NCBI GenBank assembly: GCA_016650355.1
Contig: JAENVX010000107.1
Coordinates: 1-10,123, forward strand
DNA length: 10,123 nucleotides
Source: Bacteroidia bacterium
Lineage (GTDB): Bacteria > Bacteroidota > Bacteroidia > Cytophagales > Cyclobacteriaceae
Direction: 5' to 3'
The position numbers were made by a program, and so were the translations under genes. The notes beneath the pieces are model-generated. The model saw only the letters and a program-made list of their open reading frames with translations. It ran no database searches and was not told where the DNA came from. This document shows positions 1 to 6,528 of this stretch, piece by piece; position 1 is the first letter of the stretch; each line of letters starts with the position of its first letter.

Positions 1-1
1 A

Positions 2-2671
2 CATCCCCGCCCCGACTTTGAACGGCCGATGTGGCAAAACCTAAACGGTGTCTGGCAATTTGAATTCGATTCACTCGATCAGGGTTTATCCAAAAAATGG
101 AATGACGGTAACGCTAATTTTTCACATACTATCAATGTTCCATTTCCATGGGGCTCAATCTTATCTGGTGTAAAAGATGAAGCAGACATTTCATGGTATA
201 AAAGGGAGATCATCATTAGCACAGAATGGAAAAATAAAAGAACATTTCTGACTATTGGAGCTTCTGACTGGGAAACAACCATATGGCTGGATGGCATTTT
301 TTTGGGAACACATCAAGGTGGTTACACCCCTTTCTCTTTTGAACTAACACCACACCTAAAATATGGTCAGTCACAAAAATTAATCATGCGGGTTGATGAC
401 AAGCGCAGAAACTTTACGCTTTATGGAAAACAAGGATATGGAAATGCACGGGGTATTTGGCAAACCGTATATGTTGAAGCAAGAGGAAAAGATTTTGTTG
501 AAGCCATTCATTTCAGTCCGGATATCGATCAATCCAGAGCCACAGTAACTGTCTTTCTTCCAGAAGAAGTTAAGGATGATACCAAATTGTCTGTATCAAT
601 TATTACCTCCACAACTCCCATTGTCAAAGAGGCAACAGTTCTCAAAGGAAAAGACAAACTCGTCTTCCTTATTGATATCCCAAAACCACACCTATGGTCA
701 TTGGAGGATCCTCACCTATATGATGTTAACGTCAAATTTGGAGATGATGTAGTTAAAACATATTTCGGGATGCGAAAAATTTCGGTAGTAAATCTTCCCG
801 GAACCGAATTTCCTTATATAGCACTAAACGACAAACCAATCTATCTTCAACTTACACTTGATCAATCTTACCATCCCCAAGGGTTCTACACTTTCCCCAG
901 TGATGAGTTTATGAGACAGGAAATTGAACGCACCAAGGCAATAGGGTTGAATGGCATTCGACCTCATATTAAAGTGGAGATACCGCGTAAACTTTATTGG
1001 GCCGATAAGTTAGGCGTATTGGTAATGGCCGATTTGCCTAACAGTTGGGGTGACCCTGACGCAAAAATGCAAAAAGAAGCAGAAGGAACATTTCGAAAGA
1101 TGGTTAGCCGCGACTACAATCATCCCTCTATCTTTTCATGGATATTGTTTAATGAAACCTGGGGATTGAAAACTAACAGTGAAGAAGGTGGAAAAAAAGT
1201 GAATACCTATTTACCAGAGACACAACAGTGGGTTGCCTCTATGTATTATCTCGCAAAATCATTAGACCCAACTCGTCTTGTTGAGGATAACTCCATTTGT
1301 TGTGGGGCAGGACATACGCAAACTGATATCAACTCCTTCCACGATTATCTCCCTGGCTGGGCATGGGAAGATCATTTAAAAAAACTGACAGAAAGTGCGT
1401 TTGAGGGAAGTGAATTTCAATTTGAAAAAGGGTTCAAACAAGGAAAGCAGCCAAAGATTAATTCAGAGTGCGGAAATGTGTGGGGCTATGAAGGAAGTAC
1501 TGGTGATGTTGATTGGAGTTGGGACTACCATCGGATGATCAACACGTTTCGAAAATACCCTGAAGTGGCAGGATGGCTCTACACCGAACACCATGATGTG
1601 ATTAACGAGTGGAATGGCTACTGGCGTTTTGACAGGTCAAATAAATTTACTGGCCTGGAAGAAATTATGCCTGGTATGAAACTAAACGACTTTCATGCAG
1701 CAGTCTATATTTCCACCGGTAATGATATCTGTAAAACAGTTTCTGGTGGTGAAAAGCTGAATGTACCGCTGTATCTCTCTTCCATGACTGGGGTAGATTA
1801 TGGCAAGCAGCTAAAACTATCTTTTCAAATTAAACTAACAAATTCAATAGGGGAAACCTCATTGACTACTCTTGGTTCAAAACTAATTGACTACCAACCT
1901 TACACGCAAAAAGAATTGGAGCCGCTATCGCTGGACATTCCTAACCAAAGTGGGCTGGCTGTATTAACACTGCAACTTGAAGACCTGAGTGGAACTGTTC
2001 TTCATCACAATTTTATGCACCTCGAAGTGGTCGGTGAAAACAAACTGACAAAAACGGAAGTACTTTCAATAGAACCCTCGAACTTTTCGAATTCACATTG
2101 GAGTGCTAAACAGTGGAATGTTTTAGATGGCCTTAAAGTTTGTGGAGCCGGCAATGGTTACTTTGAATACACCATTAAATTAAATGACGCTATTGATTTG
2201 AACCGATTGAAGGAAGCATACTTTCTTTTAGAAGTCTCTGCCAAAGAATTGTTTGTAAAGGATCGCGATCAAAAAGAAAAAACCGATGGGAATTTTATGT
2301 TAGGAGCAAAGGCTTCACCGAGTGGCAATCCAAATTCATATCCAATGACCGATGAAACCTTATTCCCTTCTAAAATAAATATTTCAATCAATGGTGAACA
2401 AGTATTGGCCACTACGCTCAAAGATGATCCAGCTGACCATAGAGGAGTGTTATCCTGGCATCATCAGTTGAAAGACAAGAAGCTACGTGAAGCCGGTTCG
2501 TATGGATATCTTACCAAAGTTCCGATTTCAAAAAAACTTCTCAAAAATGCGATAGAGAAAGGCGAATTAGTTATTCAACTAAAAACTGTTGGAGATGGTG
2601 GCCTTGCTGTATATGGAAAATCTTTCGGTCGGTATCCATTTGATCCATCACTTGTGATGAAACTGAAATAG
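2..2671 (+). CDS. Glycoside hydrolase family 2 protein (beta-galactosidase/beta-glucuronidase-like), 5' end outside window
   Basis: A retaining exo-glycosidase of family GH2; the exact sugar cannot be read from the sequence. The frame is open from the window edge, and the nine codons before the first ATG at 29 encode HPRPDFERP. That run is typical of GH2 N-termini, so the ATG at 29 is internal and any signal peptide is unseen. Counting from that Met, a jelly-roll sugar-binding domain spans about 1-150, an Ig-like domain 151-250 and the TIM barrel about 251-560. The acid/base is probably E376 (WILFNE) and the nucleophile E480 (INSECG), spaced as in GH2. About 310 residues follow the barrel, probably beta-sandwich modules, which is longer than the roughly 600-residue beta-glucuronidases. 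No SusC/SusD genes are visible, so it is not evidently in a polysaccharide utilisation locus here. Family assignment is firm; substrate is open. Confidence 0.93.
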   Translation, partial: HPRPDFERPMWQNLNGVWQFEFDSLDQGLSKKWNDGNANFSHTINVPFPWGSILSGVKDEADISWYKREIIISTEWKNKRTFLTIGASDWETTIWLDGIFLGTHQGGYTPFSFELTPHLKYGQSQKLIMRVDDKRRNFTLYGKQGYGNARGIWQTVYVEARGKDFVEAIHFSPDIDQSRATVTVFLPEEVKDDTKLSVSIITSTTPIVKEATVLKGKDKLVFLIDIPKPHLWSLEDPHLYDVNVKFGDDVVKTYFGMRKISVVNLPGTEFPYIALNDKPIYLQLTLDQSYHPQGFYTFPSDEFMRQEIERTKAIGLNGIRPHIKVEIPRKLYWADKLGVLVMADLPNSWGDPDAKMQKEAEGTFRKMVSRDYNHPSIFSWILFNETWGLKTNSEEGGKKVNTYLPETQQWVASMYYLAKSLDPTRLVEDNSICCGAGHTQTDINSFHDYLPGWAWEDHLKKLTESAFEGSEFQFEKGFKQGKQPKINSECGNVWGYEGSTGDVDWSWDYHRMINTFRKYPEVAGWLYTEHHDVINEWNGYWRFDRSNKFTGLEEIMPGMKLNDFHAAVYISTGNDICKTVSGGEKLNVPLYLSSMTGVDYGKQLKLSFQIKLTNSIGETSLTTLGSKLIDYQPYTQKELEPLSLDIPNQSGLAVLTLQLEDLSGTVLHHNFMHLEVVGENKLTKTEVLSIEPSNFSNSHWSAKQWNVLDGLKVCGAGNGYFEYTIKLNDAIDLNRLKEAYFLLEVSAKELFVKDRDQKEKTDGNFMLGAKASPSGNPNSYPMTDETLFPSKINISINGEQVLATTLKDDPADHRGVLSWHHQLKDKKLREAGSYGYLTKVPISKKLLKNAIEKGELVIQLKTVGDGGLAVYGKSFGRYPFDPSLVMKLK

Positions 2672-2681
2672 CATATCATTG
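2652..2681 (+). promoter_or_regulatory. Possible Bacteroidota-type promoter for the VOC gene
   Basis: TTG at 2652-2654, a 19-base spacer and TATCATTG at 2674-2681 match the Bacteroidota -33/-7 pattern (TTG, about 19 bases, TAnnTTTG) with one mismatch in the -7 box. It lies 24 bases before the VOC start codon and overlaps the end of the GH2 gene. Short AT-rich matches like this arise by chance, so confidence is low. Confidence 0.28.
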
Positions 2682-2705
2682 TAGTTCGCAGCCAATTTTA
2701 TCAAA

Positions 2706-3053
2706 ATGAAAACTAAAGACAATCATATCAACTACATTGAATTCAAAGCTAAAGACCTTGAACGTGTAAAGGAGTTCTATACAAAGTCATTCAACTGGAC
2801 TTTTACGGATTATGGACCAGAGTATACAGCTTTTTCAGAAAGTGGACTTGATGGAGGATTTGAAAAAGATGAGAGCAAAATAGTAAATGGAGCGCTAATT
2901 GTTCTATATCATAAAAATCTAGACTTAATAAAAAGTAAGATTATAGAATCAAACGGAATAATTTCTAAGGATATTTTTCCTTTTCCCGGTGGACGTAGAT
3001 TTCATTTTATTGACCCAGCTGGAAATGAACTTGCTGTTTGGTCTGACAAATAA
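2706..3053 (+). CDS. VOC family protein (glyoxalase/bleomycin resistance/dioxygenase fold)
   Basis: A 115-residue single-module protein of the vicinal oxygen chelate superfamily. It shows the expected beta-alpha-beta-beta-beta pattern twice. The first half begins NHINYIEFKAKDLERVKEFY (residues 6-25), with the usual helix placing a tyrosine near residue 25. The second half ends RFHFIDPAGNELAVW (about 98-112), the hallmark C-terminal strand pair. Candidate metal ligands are H7 and E108, with E12 or H69 nearby. Two such modules, usually by dimerisation, are needed to form a site. VOC members include glyoxalases, dioxygenases and antibiotic-binding proteins, and nothing here separates them. It starts 34 bases after the GH2 stop with no clear Shine-Dalgarno, and could be co-transcribed with GH2 or use its own weak promoter. 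Family call is confident; function is unknown. Confidence 0.88.
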   Translation: MKTKDNHINYIEFKAKDLERVKEFYTKSFNWTFTDYGPEYTAFSESGLDGGFEKDESKIVNGALIVLYHKNLDLIKSKIIESNGIISKDIFPFPGGRRFHFIDPAGNELAVWSDK

Positions 3054-3153
3054 AAATTGAATAGTTTTTGTTTTCCTGGAGAAAATAAAAAAACTGACTA
3101 CAACGCTAGATATAGTAGCTTACGCCCGCATCAGAAATAAACCCAATCATAAT

Positions 3154-3378
3154 ATGAGCAACACAAAATTGACAATAAACAGCAATGGATCGGTAAAGAT
3201 TGAAGGAGAATTTGAAATTGTTGACAGCGCTGGCAACGCTTACGGTCTGCAAGGACGTACAGTTGTTTCCTTGTGTCGATGTGGACGATCATCTAATAAG
3301 CCATTTTGTGATGGCTCGCACAAAAATAATTTCGAACACAATGCTGTTGCTTTCGAATTGCCACCTCGCAAAGTGTAA
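3154..3378 (+). CDS. CDGSH iron-sulfur domain protein
   Basis: A 74-residue protein of the CDGSH (mitoNEET-like) family that binds a redox-active, labile 2Fe-2S cluster through three cysteines and one histidine. The signature C-x-C-x2-S-x3-P-x-C-D-G-S-H is intact at residues 41-56, so the ligands are C41, C43, C52 and H56. The N-terminal half (about 5-38) forms the short beta strands seen in small bacterial members. There is no membrane anchor, so it should be cytoplasmic. Family members are linked to electron transfer, cluster transfer and redox sensing; the partner here is unknown. It lies 104 bases before the hemerythrin-like gene on the same strand, but a candidate regulated promoter sits between them, so the two may be separately transcribed. 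The last base of the preceding gene is 100 bases upstream. Confidence 0.93.
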   Translation: MSNTKLTINSNGSVKIEGEFEIVDSAGNAYGLQGRTVVSLCRCGRSSNKPFCDGSHKNNFEHNAVAFELPPRKV

Positions 3379-3413
3379 TCATCCAAATGGGTTTTTGACC
3401 TTCTGTGAAGAGA

Positions 3414-3429
3414 TATGATAAAAATCATT
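3414..3429 (+). promoter_or_regulatory. Candidate CRP/FNR-family operator upstream of the hemerythrin-like gene
   Basis: The 16-mer TATGATAAAAATCATT contains a perfect inverted repeat ATGAT-AAAA-ATCAT (3415-3428). Compared with the FNR/DNR consensus TTGAT-N4-ATCAA it matches 8 of 10 bases, with symmetric mismatches. Its centre (3421.5) is 29.5 bases before the first base of a -7-like octamer at 3451. That puts it near -41 from the expected start of transcription, the class II activator position. Confidence 0.45.
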
Positions 3430-3450
3430 TCCCGCCACACGCTTTCTCCT

Positions 3451-3458
3451 GATCTTTG
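3451..3458 (+). promoter_or_regulatory. Candidate -7 element (GATCTTTG) of the hemerythrin-like gene
   Basis: GATCTTTG differs from the Bacteroidota -7 box TAnnTTTG only in its first base. I see no good -33 TTG at the proper distance, as expected for an activator-dependent promoter. Transcription starting near 3463 would give a leader of about 20 bases to the ATG at 3483. It would exclude the upstream in-frame TTG at 3456 as a start. The same octamer occurs at the same distance from a palindrome upstream of the persulfide dioxygenase operon. Confidence 0.42.
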
Positions 3459-3482
3459 GAGCTAACCTTTTCACTGTTTTTC

Positions 3483-4181
3483 ATGGCTATCTCCTCGCAT
3501 TCAGTTCCAGCTCAGGAAGAAACCGACCAGATCCTGCAACGCTACAATGTGGCTCAAGCCCATAATCTGGTGTACACCTATGAAGAATTACGCAATCTGG
3601 ACATATCCCCAGAATTTATATTGGCCGTGTTGGATGTATTTGAAGATCAGAAGTCGTTTAACCCAACAGCATTCATTCGATTCCCACTTCACGTAATTGT
3701 TGACTACCTGCGCAAAACGCATACGTATTACCTTGATAAAAAACTTCTTGAGATCGAGCAAAGTATTCACCTGCTTGTGAATGCTTATCCGAGTGCACAC
3801 CCTTTACTTTTGCTCTTGCACACCTTTTATGCTGATTACAAAAGGCACTTGATTACTCACATCGAGATGGAAGAGCGGGAGCTGCTTCCCTACATTGTAA
3901 AACTTGAACAAGTGGTCGAAACCAATGAGAAACCGCAGTCGGCTCCATCGCTTAGTATAGAACAATTCATACATCAGCATCATGACACGGAAAAAGACTT
4001 AGAAGACGTGCGTCATACCATATTGAGTTACTCGCCACCTGAAGGCAACCAAACCCTCTATCGTATTTTACTTTCGCAGTTGCAGGTGTTTGAAAAAGAT
4101 ATGGCCATTCATGCTTTGATAGAAGATGAAGTGTTGCTTCCGCGTGCGTTGTTGCTGGAGAAGAAGTCTTCGATGTCTTAA
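3483..4181 (+). CDS. Hemerythrin-like (HHE domain) di-iron protein, YtfE/RIC-like
   Basis: A 232-residue, largely helical cytoplasmic protein with a four-helix bundle of the hemerythrin HHE cation-binding type. It is related to YtfE/RIC/ScdA proteins, which are linked to iron-sulfur cluster repair and nitric oxide stress. Candidate di-iron ligands follow the usual helix-wise pattern: H80 (YLRKTH), H126 and E130 (HIEMEERELLPY), H167 with E170 (HQHHDTE), and H210 and E214 (HALIEDEVLLP). The typical N-terminal ScdA_N cysteine domain of YtfE is absent; instead about 60 residues of unclassified sequence precede the bundle. I chose ATG 3483 over the in-frame TTG at 3456 because the latter overlaps the candidate -7 box. 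The gene is convergent with the HMA gene. The family is sound; oxygen or NO sensing versus repair is undecided. Confidence 0.85.
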   Translation: MAISSHSVPAQEETDQILQRYNVAQAHNLVYTYEELRNLDISPEFILAVLDVFEDQKSFNPTAFIRFPLHVIVDYLRKTHTYYLDKKLLEIEQSIHLLVNAYPSAHPLLLLLHTFYADYKRHLITHIEMEERELLPYIVKLEQVVETNEKPQSAPSLSIEQFIHQHHDTEKDLEDVRHTILSYSPPEGNQTLYRILLSQLQVFEKDMAIHALIEDEVLLPRALLLEKKSSMS

Positions 4182-4203
4182 GGGATTAATGATTATCTCC
4201 CTT
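4180..4203. terminator. Weak hairpin between convergent genes, possible terminator
   Basis: AAGGGA at 4180-4185 pairs with TCCCTT at 4198-4203 around a 12-base loop. It lies in the 38-base gap between the hemerythrin-like and HMA genes, overlapping the stop codon of the former. There is no U-tract on either strand and the stem is short, so intrinsic termination is only a possibility. Confidence 0.25.
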
Positions 4204-4219
4204 TAGCTGGAAGGTATTA

Positions 4220-4498
4220 TTAGCTGCCTAACTTTCCCACGGCACAACTTACCAACGATTTTGTTTTTGTTGTGACTTTGGCAATCCCATGAACAGATCC
4301 GCTTTCAGGGTAACCAAGGGACTTGAGTTTCAGTTTGATCACATCAATCAGAGATCGATCGTTGTATTCAATACTAACAATCTTATTTTCAATTTCGACT
4401 GTTACGGATTCAACACCAGAAATAGTTTTTAATTCTTTTTGAATAGTAGACGCACACCCTCCGCAATTGATATTGTCAACAACTATCTCCACTTTCAT
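4220..4498 (-). CDS. Heavy-metal-associated (HMA) domain protein with CxxC motif
   Basis: A 92-residue cytoplasmic protein. Residues 1-66 form a ferredoxin-like HMA domain, as in copper chaperones (Atx1/CopZ) and the N-termini of P1B ATPases. The metal loop is N-I-N-C-G-G-C, with C12 and C15 as the thiol pair, followed by the helix ASTIQKELKTISGVESV and the GY turn near residue 62. The methionine usually two residues before the first cysteine (MxCxxC) is replaced by asparagine. A tail of about 25 residues carries a third cysteine, C85, and is not part of the standard fold. The gene is the last of a four-gene run, two bases after the preceding stop codon. No metal-efflux ATPase is present nearby, so the partner is unclear. 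Cu(I), Zn or another thiophilic metal are all possible, as is a thiol-based role. Confidence 0.88.
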   Translation of the reverse strand: MKVEIVVDNINCGGCASTIQKELKTISGVESVTVEIENKIVSIEYNDRSLIDVIKLKLKSLGYPESGSVHGIAKVTTKTKSLVSCAVGKLGS

Positions 4499-4500
4499 TT

Positions 4501-4764
4501 TTAAGTGGGTTTAATTTCATCAAATTCCACCTCTTCGATTTTGTTAGACTGTTGCTTTGAAGTTGGCACTGCACAACCGCTGGCACCACAACAGCCAGTA
4601 TTAGTTACTACCTGAATTAATAAGAAGGCAGCAATAAATCCAGAAAAGACATCATGCATCTGTATGGCTTGCACACTTATGAAGATTCCAATCCCCAGAC
4701 GCAACCAACGCATAAAGTGCCAGTTGGTAAAAAGTGTCTGTCTGATGTCTAGTAACATGTTCAT
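4501..4764 (-). CDS. Small two-helix membrane protein with Cys-rich CCGASGC motif (YgaP/DUF2892-like)
   Basis: An 87-residue protein. Two hydrophobic segments are visible at about residues 20-35 and 40-56, preceded by WHFMRWLRLGIGI, the kind of Arg-rich entry seen in small YgaP/DUF2892-type membrane proteins. Directly after the second helix comes TGCCGASGCAVP, with C58, C59 and C64, which could bind a metal or carry sulfur near the membrane surface. The tail (residues 69-87) is hydrophilic and acidic. Similar small proteins occur in Bacteroidota beside rhodanese and metallo-beta-lactamase genes, and in E. coli YgaP the DUF2892 segment is fused to a rhodanese. An association with sulfane sulfur handling is therefore a reasonable inference. 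A second in-frame ATG two codons later (4756-4758) is an alternative start. Biochemical function is unknown. Confidence 0.72.
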   Translation of the reverse strand: MNMLLDIRQTLFTNWHFMRWLRLGIGIFISVQAIQMHDVFSGFIAAFLLIQVVTNTGCCGASGCAVPTSKQQSNKIEEVEFDEIKPT

Positions 4765-4778
4765 TTCTTTGGGTGTAA

Positions 4779-5048
4779 CTAATTATTATTTGATTTGTGC
4801 GCTGCTAACTCTTCCCGAGTAGTATTCTGGTTTCTGCTTTTAATAAGTTTAACGACTAGAAACCTAATCAGCAGCAGCCAAGGCAATCCATGAAAAATTG
4901 TATCCAACCAATCTATAGTTTGCATTCCAACAGCTCCTCCTTCAATCCATTTCAGCTTTCCCCAGATATGAGGTTCAGGGATGAAAGGAGCTAGTCCTAA
5001 CGTAATACATAATATGAGTATGACTTTCCAGTCATCAAGAATTTTCAT
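4779..5048 (-). CDS. Small two-helix membrane protein with PEPHIWGKLKW motif, function unknown
   Basis: An 89-residue protein with hydrophobic helices at about 7-24 and 52-68 joined by a polar loop. The loop carries PFIPEPHIWGKLKWIEGG (residues 21-38), which looks strongly constrained. The C-terminal 20 residues are hydrophilic. I recall similar short Bacteroidota proteins being labelled 'RND transporter', but at 89 residues with two helices it cannot itself be an RND pump, so that name should not be trusted. The gene begins six bases after the stop codon of the MBL-rhodanese gene and is followed after 14 bases by another small membrane protein, which strongly suggests co-transcription. The natural inference is a membrane accessory of sulfide/persulfide metabolism, but nothing in the sequence shows an activity. 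Confidence 0.75.
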   Translation of the reverse strand: MKILDDWKVILILCITLGLAPFIPEPHIWGKLKWIEGGAVGMQTIDWLDTIFHGLPWLLLIRFLVVKLIKSRNQNTTREELAAHKSNNN

Positions 5049-5054
5049 ACTATT

Positions 5055-6470
5055 TCAGTGTAGTTGAGTTGGGCATACGTAATCTGTTGTCTTAATAGTT
5101 GTCTTGGCTTTGATAGCCGTAAATCCGCCACCCACATCGATCAGATTTTCATATCCTCGTGCACGCAAGATAGAGGTGAACGTCATAGATCGATATCCTC
5201 CACCACAATGCACAAAGTAGGTTTTGTTTTTATCTATGCTTGCCATGCTTTCGTTAATAAAATCCAGTGGAAGATTTACTGCGATATCAACATGCTCAGC
5301 CTCGTACTCACTTTTCTTGCGAACATCCAGCACATTGGCGTGTGGATTTTCCTCCAGAATTTTAGCAAACTGATTAACGCTCAAGGATGTTATTACGTCC
5401 ACTTCCTTACCTGCCTTCTTCCATGAATCAAAACTTCCCTGCAGATAACCTATTGCATGATCGTATCCTACGCGAGCGAGTCGAGTCACTACTTCCATTT
5501 CACGACCAGGTTCCGTAACTAATAATATTTGTTGTTGGATGTCAGGAATCAACGAACCAACCCACGGTGCAAAAGATCCGTCAATGCCAATATTAATAGA
5601 ATTGGGAATAAAGCCTTTGGCAAATTGTTGCTCATGGCGAGTGTCTAAAATTAAGGCACCTGTTTCGTTGGCTGCAACTTCAAATGCGTCTACCGAAAGT
5701 GCTTGTGTTCCGCGTTGTAAAACAGTATCAATGCTATCATACCCCTCCTTGTTCATTTTTACGTTCAAAGGAAAATAACCCGGAGGGGGCAATAGACCAT
5801 CTGTAACTTCTTTGACAAATTCTGCCTTAGTCATATTCGTGCGCAAGGCATAGTTAACTTCTTTTTGATGACCGAGCGTATCTGTAGTATCCTTACTCAT
5901 ATTTTTTCCGCATGCTGACCCGGCTCCATGGGCAGGATATACAATCACATCATCTGGCAAGGTCATAATCTTGTTGCGCAAAGACTCGTATAAGTAGCCG
6001 GCTAAGTCTTCCTTTGTAATTGAACCTCTTTGGGCAAGGTCTGGTCGGCCAACATCTCCGATAAATAATGTATCCCCTGAAAAAATAGCGGTGTCCCTTC
6101 CGTTTTCATCCCGCAACAAATACACTGTTGATTCCATAGTATGACCGGGCGTGTGTAACACTTTAAAGGTCACTTTGCCTACTTTAAATTCTTCACCGTC
6201 TTTTGCAATAAGGCTTTCAAACGAAGGATTGGCATTTGGGCCATAAACAATTTTAGCCCCCGTAGCCTTGGCCAGGTCAACGTGGCCGCTGACAAAATCT
6301 GCATGAAAGTGAGTTTCAAAAACATACTTGATTTTTGTGTTCGTCTCTTTTGCGCGAGTTAAATAAGGTTGGATTTCACGCAATGGGTCAATCACAACGG
6401 CCTCACCTTCGGATTGAATGAAGTAGGCACCTTGCGCCAGGCAACCTGTGTAGATTTGCTCGATTTTCAT
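5055..6470 (-). CDS. MBL-fold persulfide dioxygenase-like protein with two rhodanese domains
   Basis: A 471-residue cytoplasmic protein. Residues 1-240 are a metallo-beta-lactamase fold of the ETHE1/CstB persulfide dioxygenase group, which oxidises glutathione- or low-molecular-weight persulfides to sulfite with Fe(II). The motif THFHADF gives H54, H56 and D58; with H110 (TPGH) and D133 (SGDTLF) the set matches ETHE1 iron ligands H79/H135/D154 in order and similar spacing. F59 replaces the second-site histidine, consistent with a mononuclear enzyme. Rhodanese domain 1 (about 255-355) lacks the catalytic cysteine: its loop reads TEPGRE at 319-324. Domain 2 (about 361-455) keeps C422 in HCGGGYRS and should carry persulfide. 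I chose the ATG at 6470 because homologues begin MKIEQIYTGCLAQGAY; the frame extends to an ATG at 6536, but that lies inside a candidate operator. First gene of a four-gene operon. Confidence 0.92.
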   Translation of the reverse strand: MKIEQIYTGCLAQGAYFIQSEGEAVVIDPLREIQPYLTRAKETNTKIKYVFETHFHADFVSGHVDLAKATGAKIVYGPNANPSFESLIAKDGEEFKVGKVTFKVLHTPGHTMESTVYLLRDENGRDTAIFSGDTLFIGDVGRPDLAQRGSITKEDLAGYLYESLRNKIMTLPDDVIVYPAHGAGSACGKNMSKDTTDTLGHQKEVNYALRTNMTKAEFVKEVTDGLLPPPGYFPLNVKMNKEGYDSIDTVLQRGTQALSVDAFEVAANETGALILDTRHEQQFAKGFIPNSINIGIDGSFAPWVGSLIPDIQQQILLVTEPGREMEVVTRLARVGYDHAIGYLQGSFDSWKKAGKEVDVITSLSVNQFAKILEENPHANVLDVRKKSEYEAEHVDIAVNLPLDFINESMASIDKNKTYFVHCGGGYRSMTFTSILRARGYENLIDVGGGFTAIKAKTTIKTTDYVCPTQLH

Positions 6471-6499
6471 TTTTGAAGGGGTTTTAGCCAATAAGGAAT

Positions 6500-6507
6500 C
6501 AAAGATC
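6500..6507 (-). promoter_or_regulatory. Candidate -7 element (GATCTTTG) of the persulfide dioxygenase operon
   Basis: Read on the minus strand the octamer is GATCTTTG, one base from TAnnTTTG and identical to the one before the hemerythrin-like gene. Transcription would start near 6495, leaving about 25 bases before the ATG at 6470. I find no convincing -33 TTG, consistent with activator dependence. Confidence 0.42.
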
Positions 6508-6528
6508 GCAAGTTTAATGGAAGAAAAT

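Noticed and set aside
3048..3073. AT-only inverted repeat AAATAAAAA / TTTTTGTTT at the end of the VOC gene
   Set aside because: The stem has no GC pair, includes a wobble pair and overlaps the stop codon, so it is unlikely to be a working terminator. A -7-like TAGTTTTTG within it is also off-consensus.
3456..3482. Nine-codon TTG-initiated extension of the hemerythrin-like protein
   Set aside because: The TTG is part of the GATCTTTG -7-like element, while the ATG at 3483 gives a normal start.
4335..4347. TTGAT-CAC-ATCAA, two perfect FNR half-sites
   Set aside because: The spacer is three bases instead of four and the site lies inside the HMA coding sequence, well away from any start codon.
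5064..5426. 120-codon plus-strand open frame opposite the second rhodanese domain
   Set aside because: Antisense to a clear coding region with strong domain motifs; the translated product has no family features.
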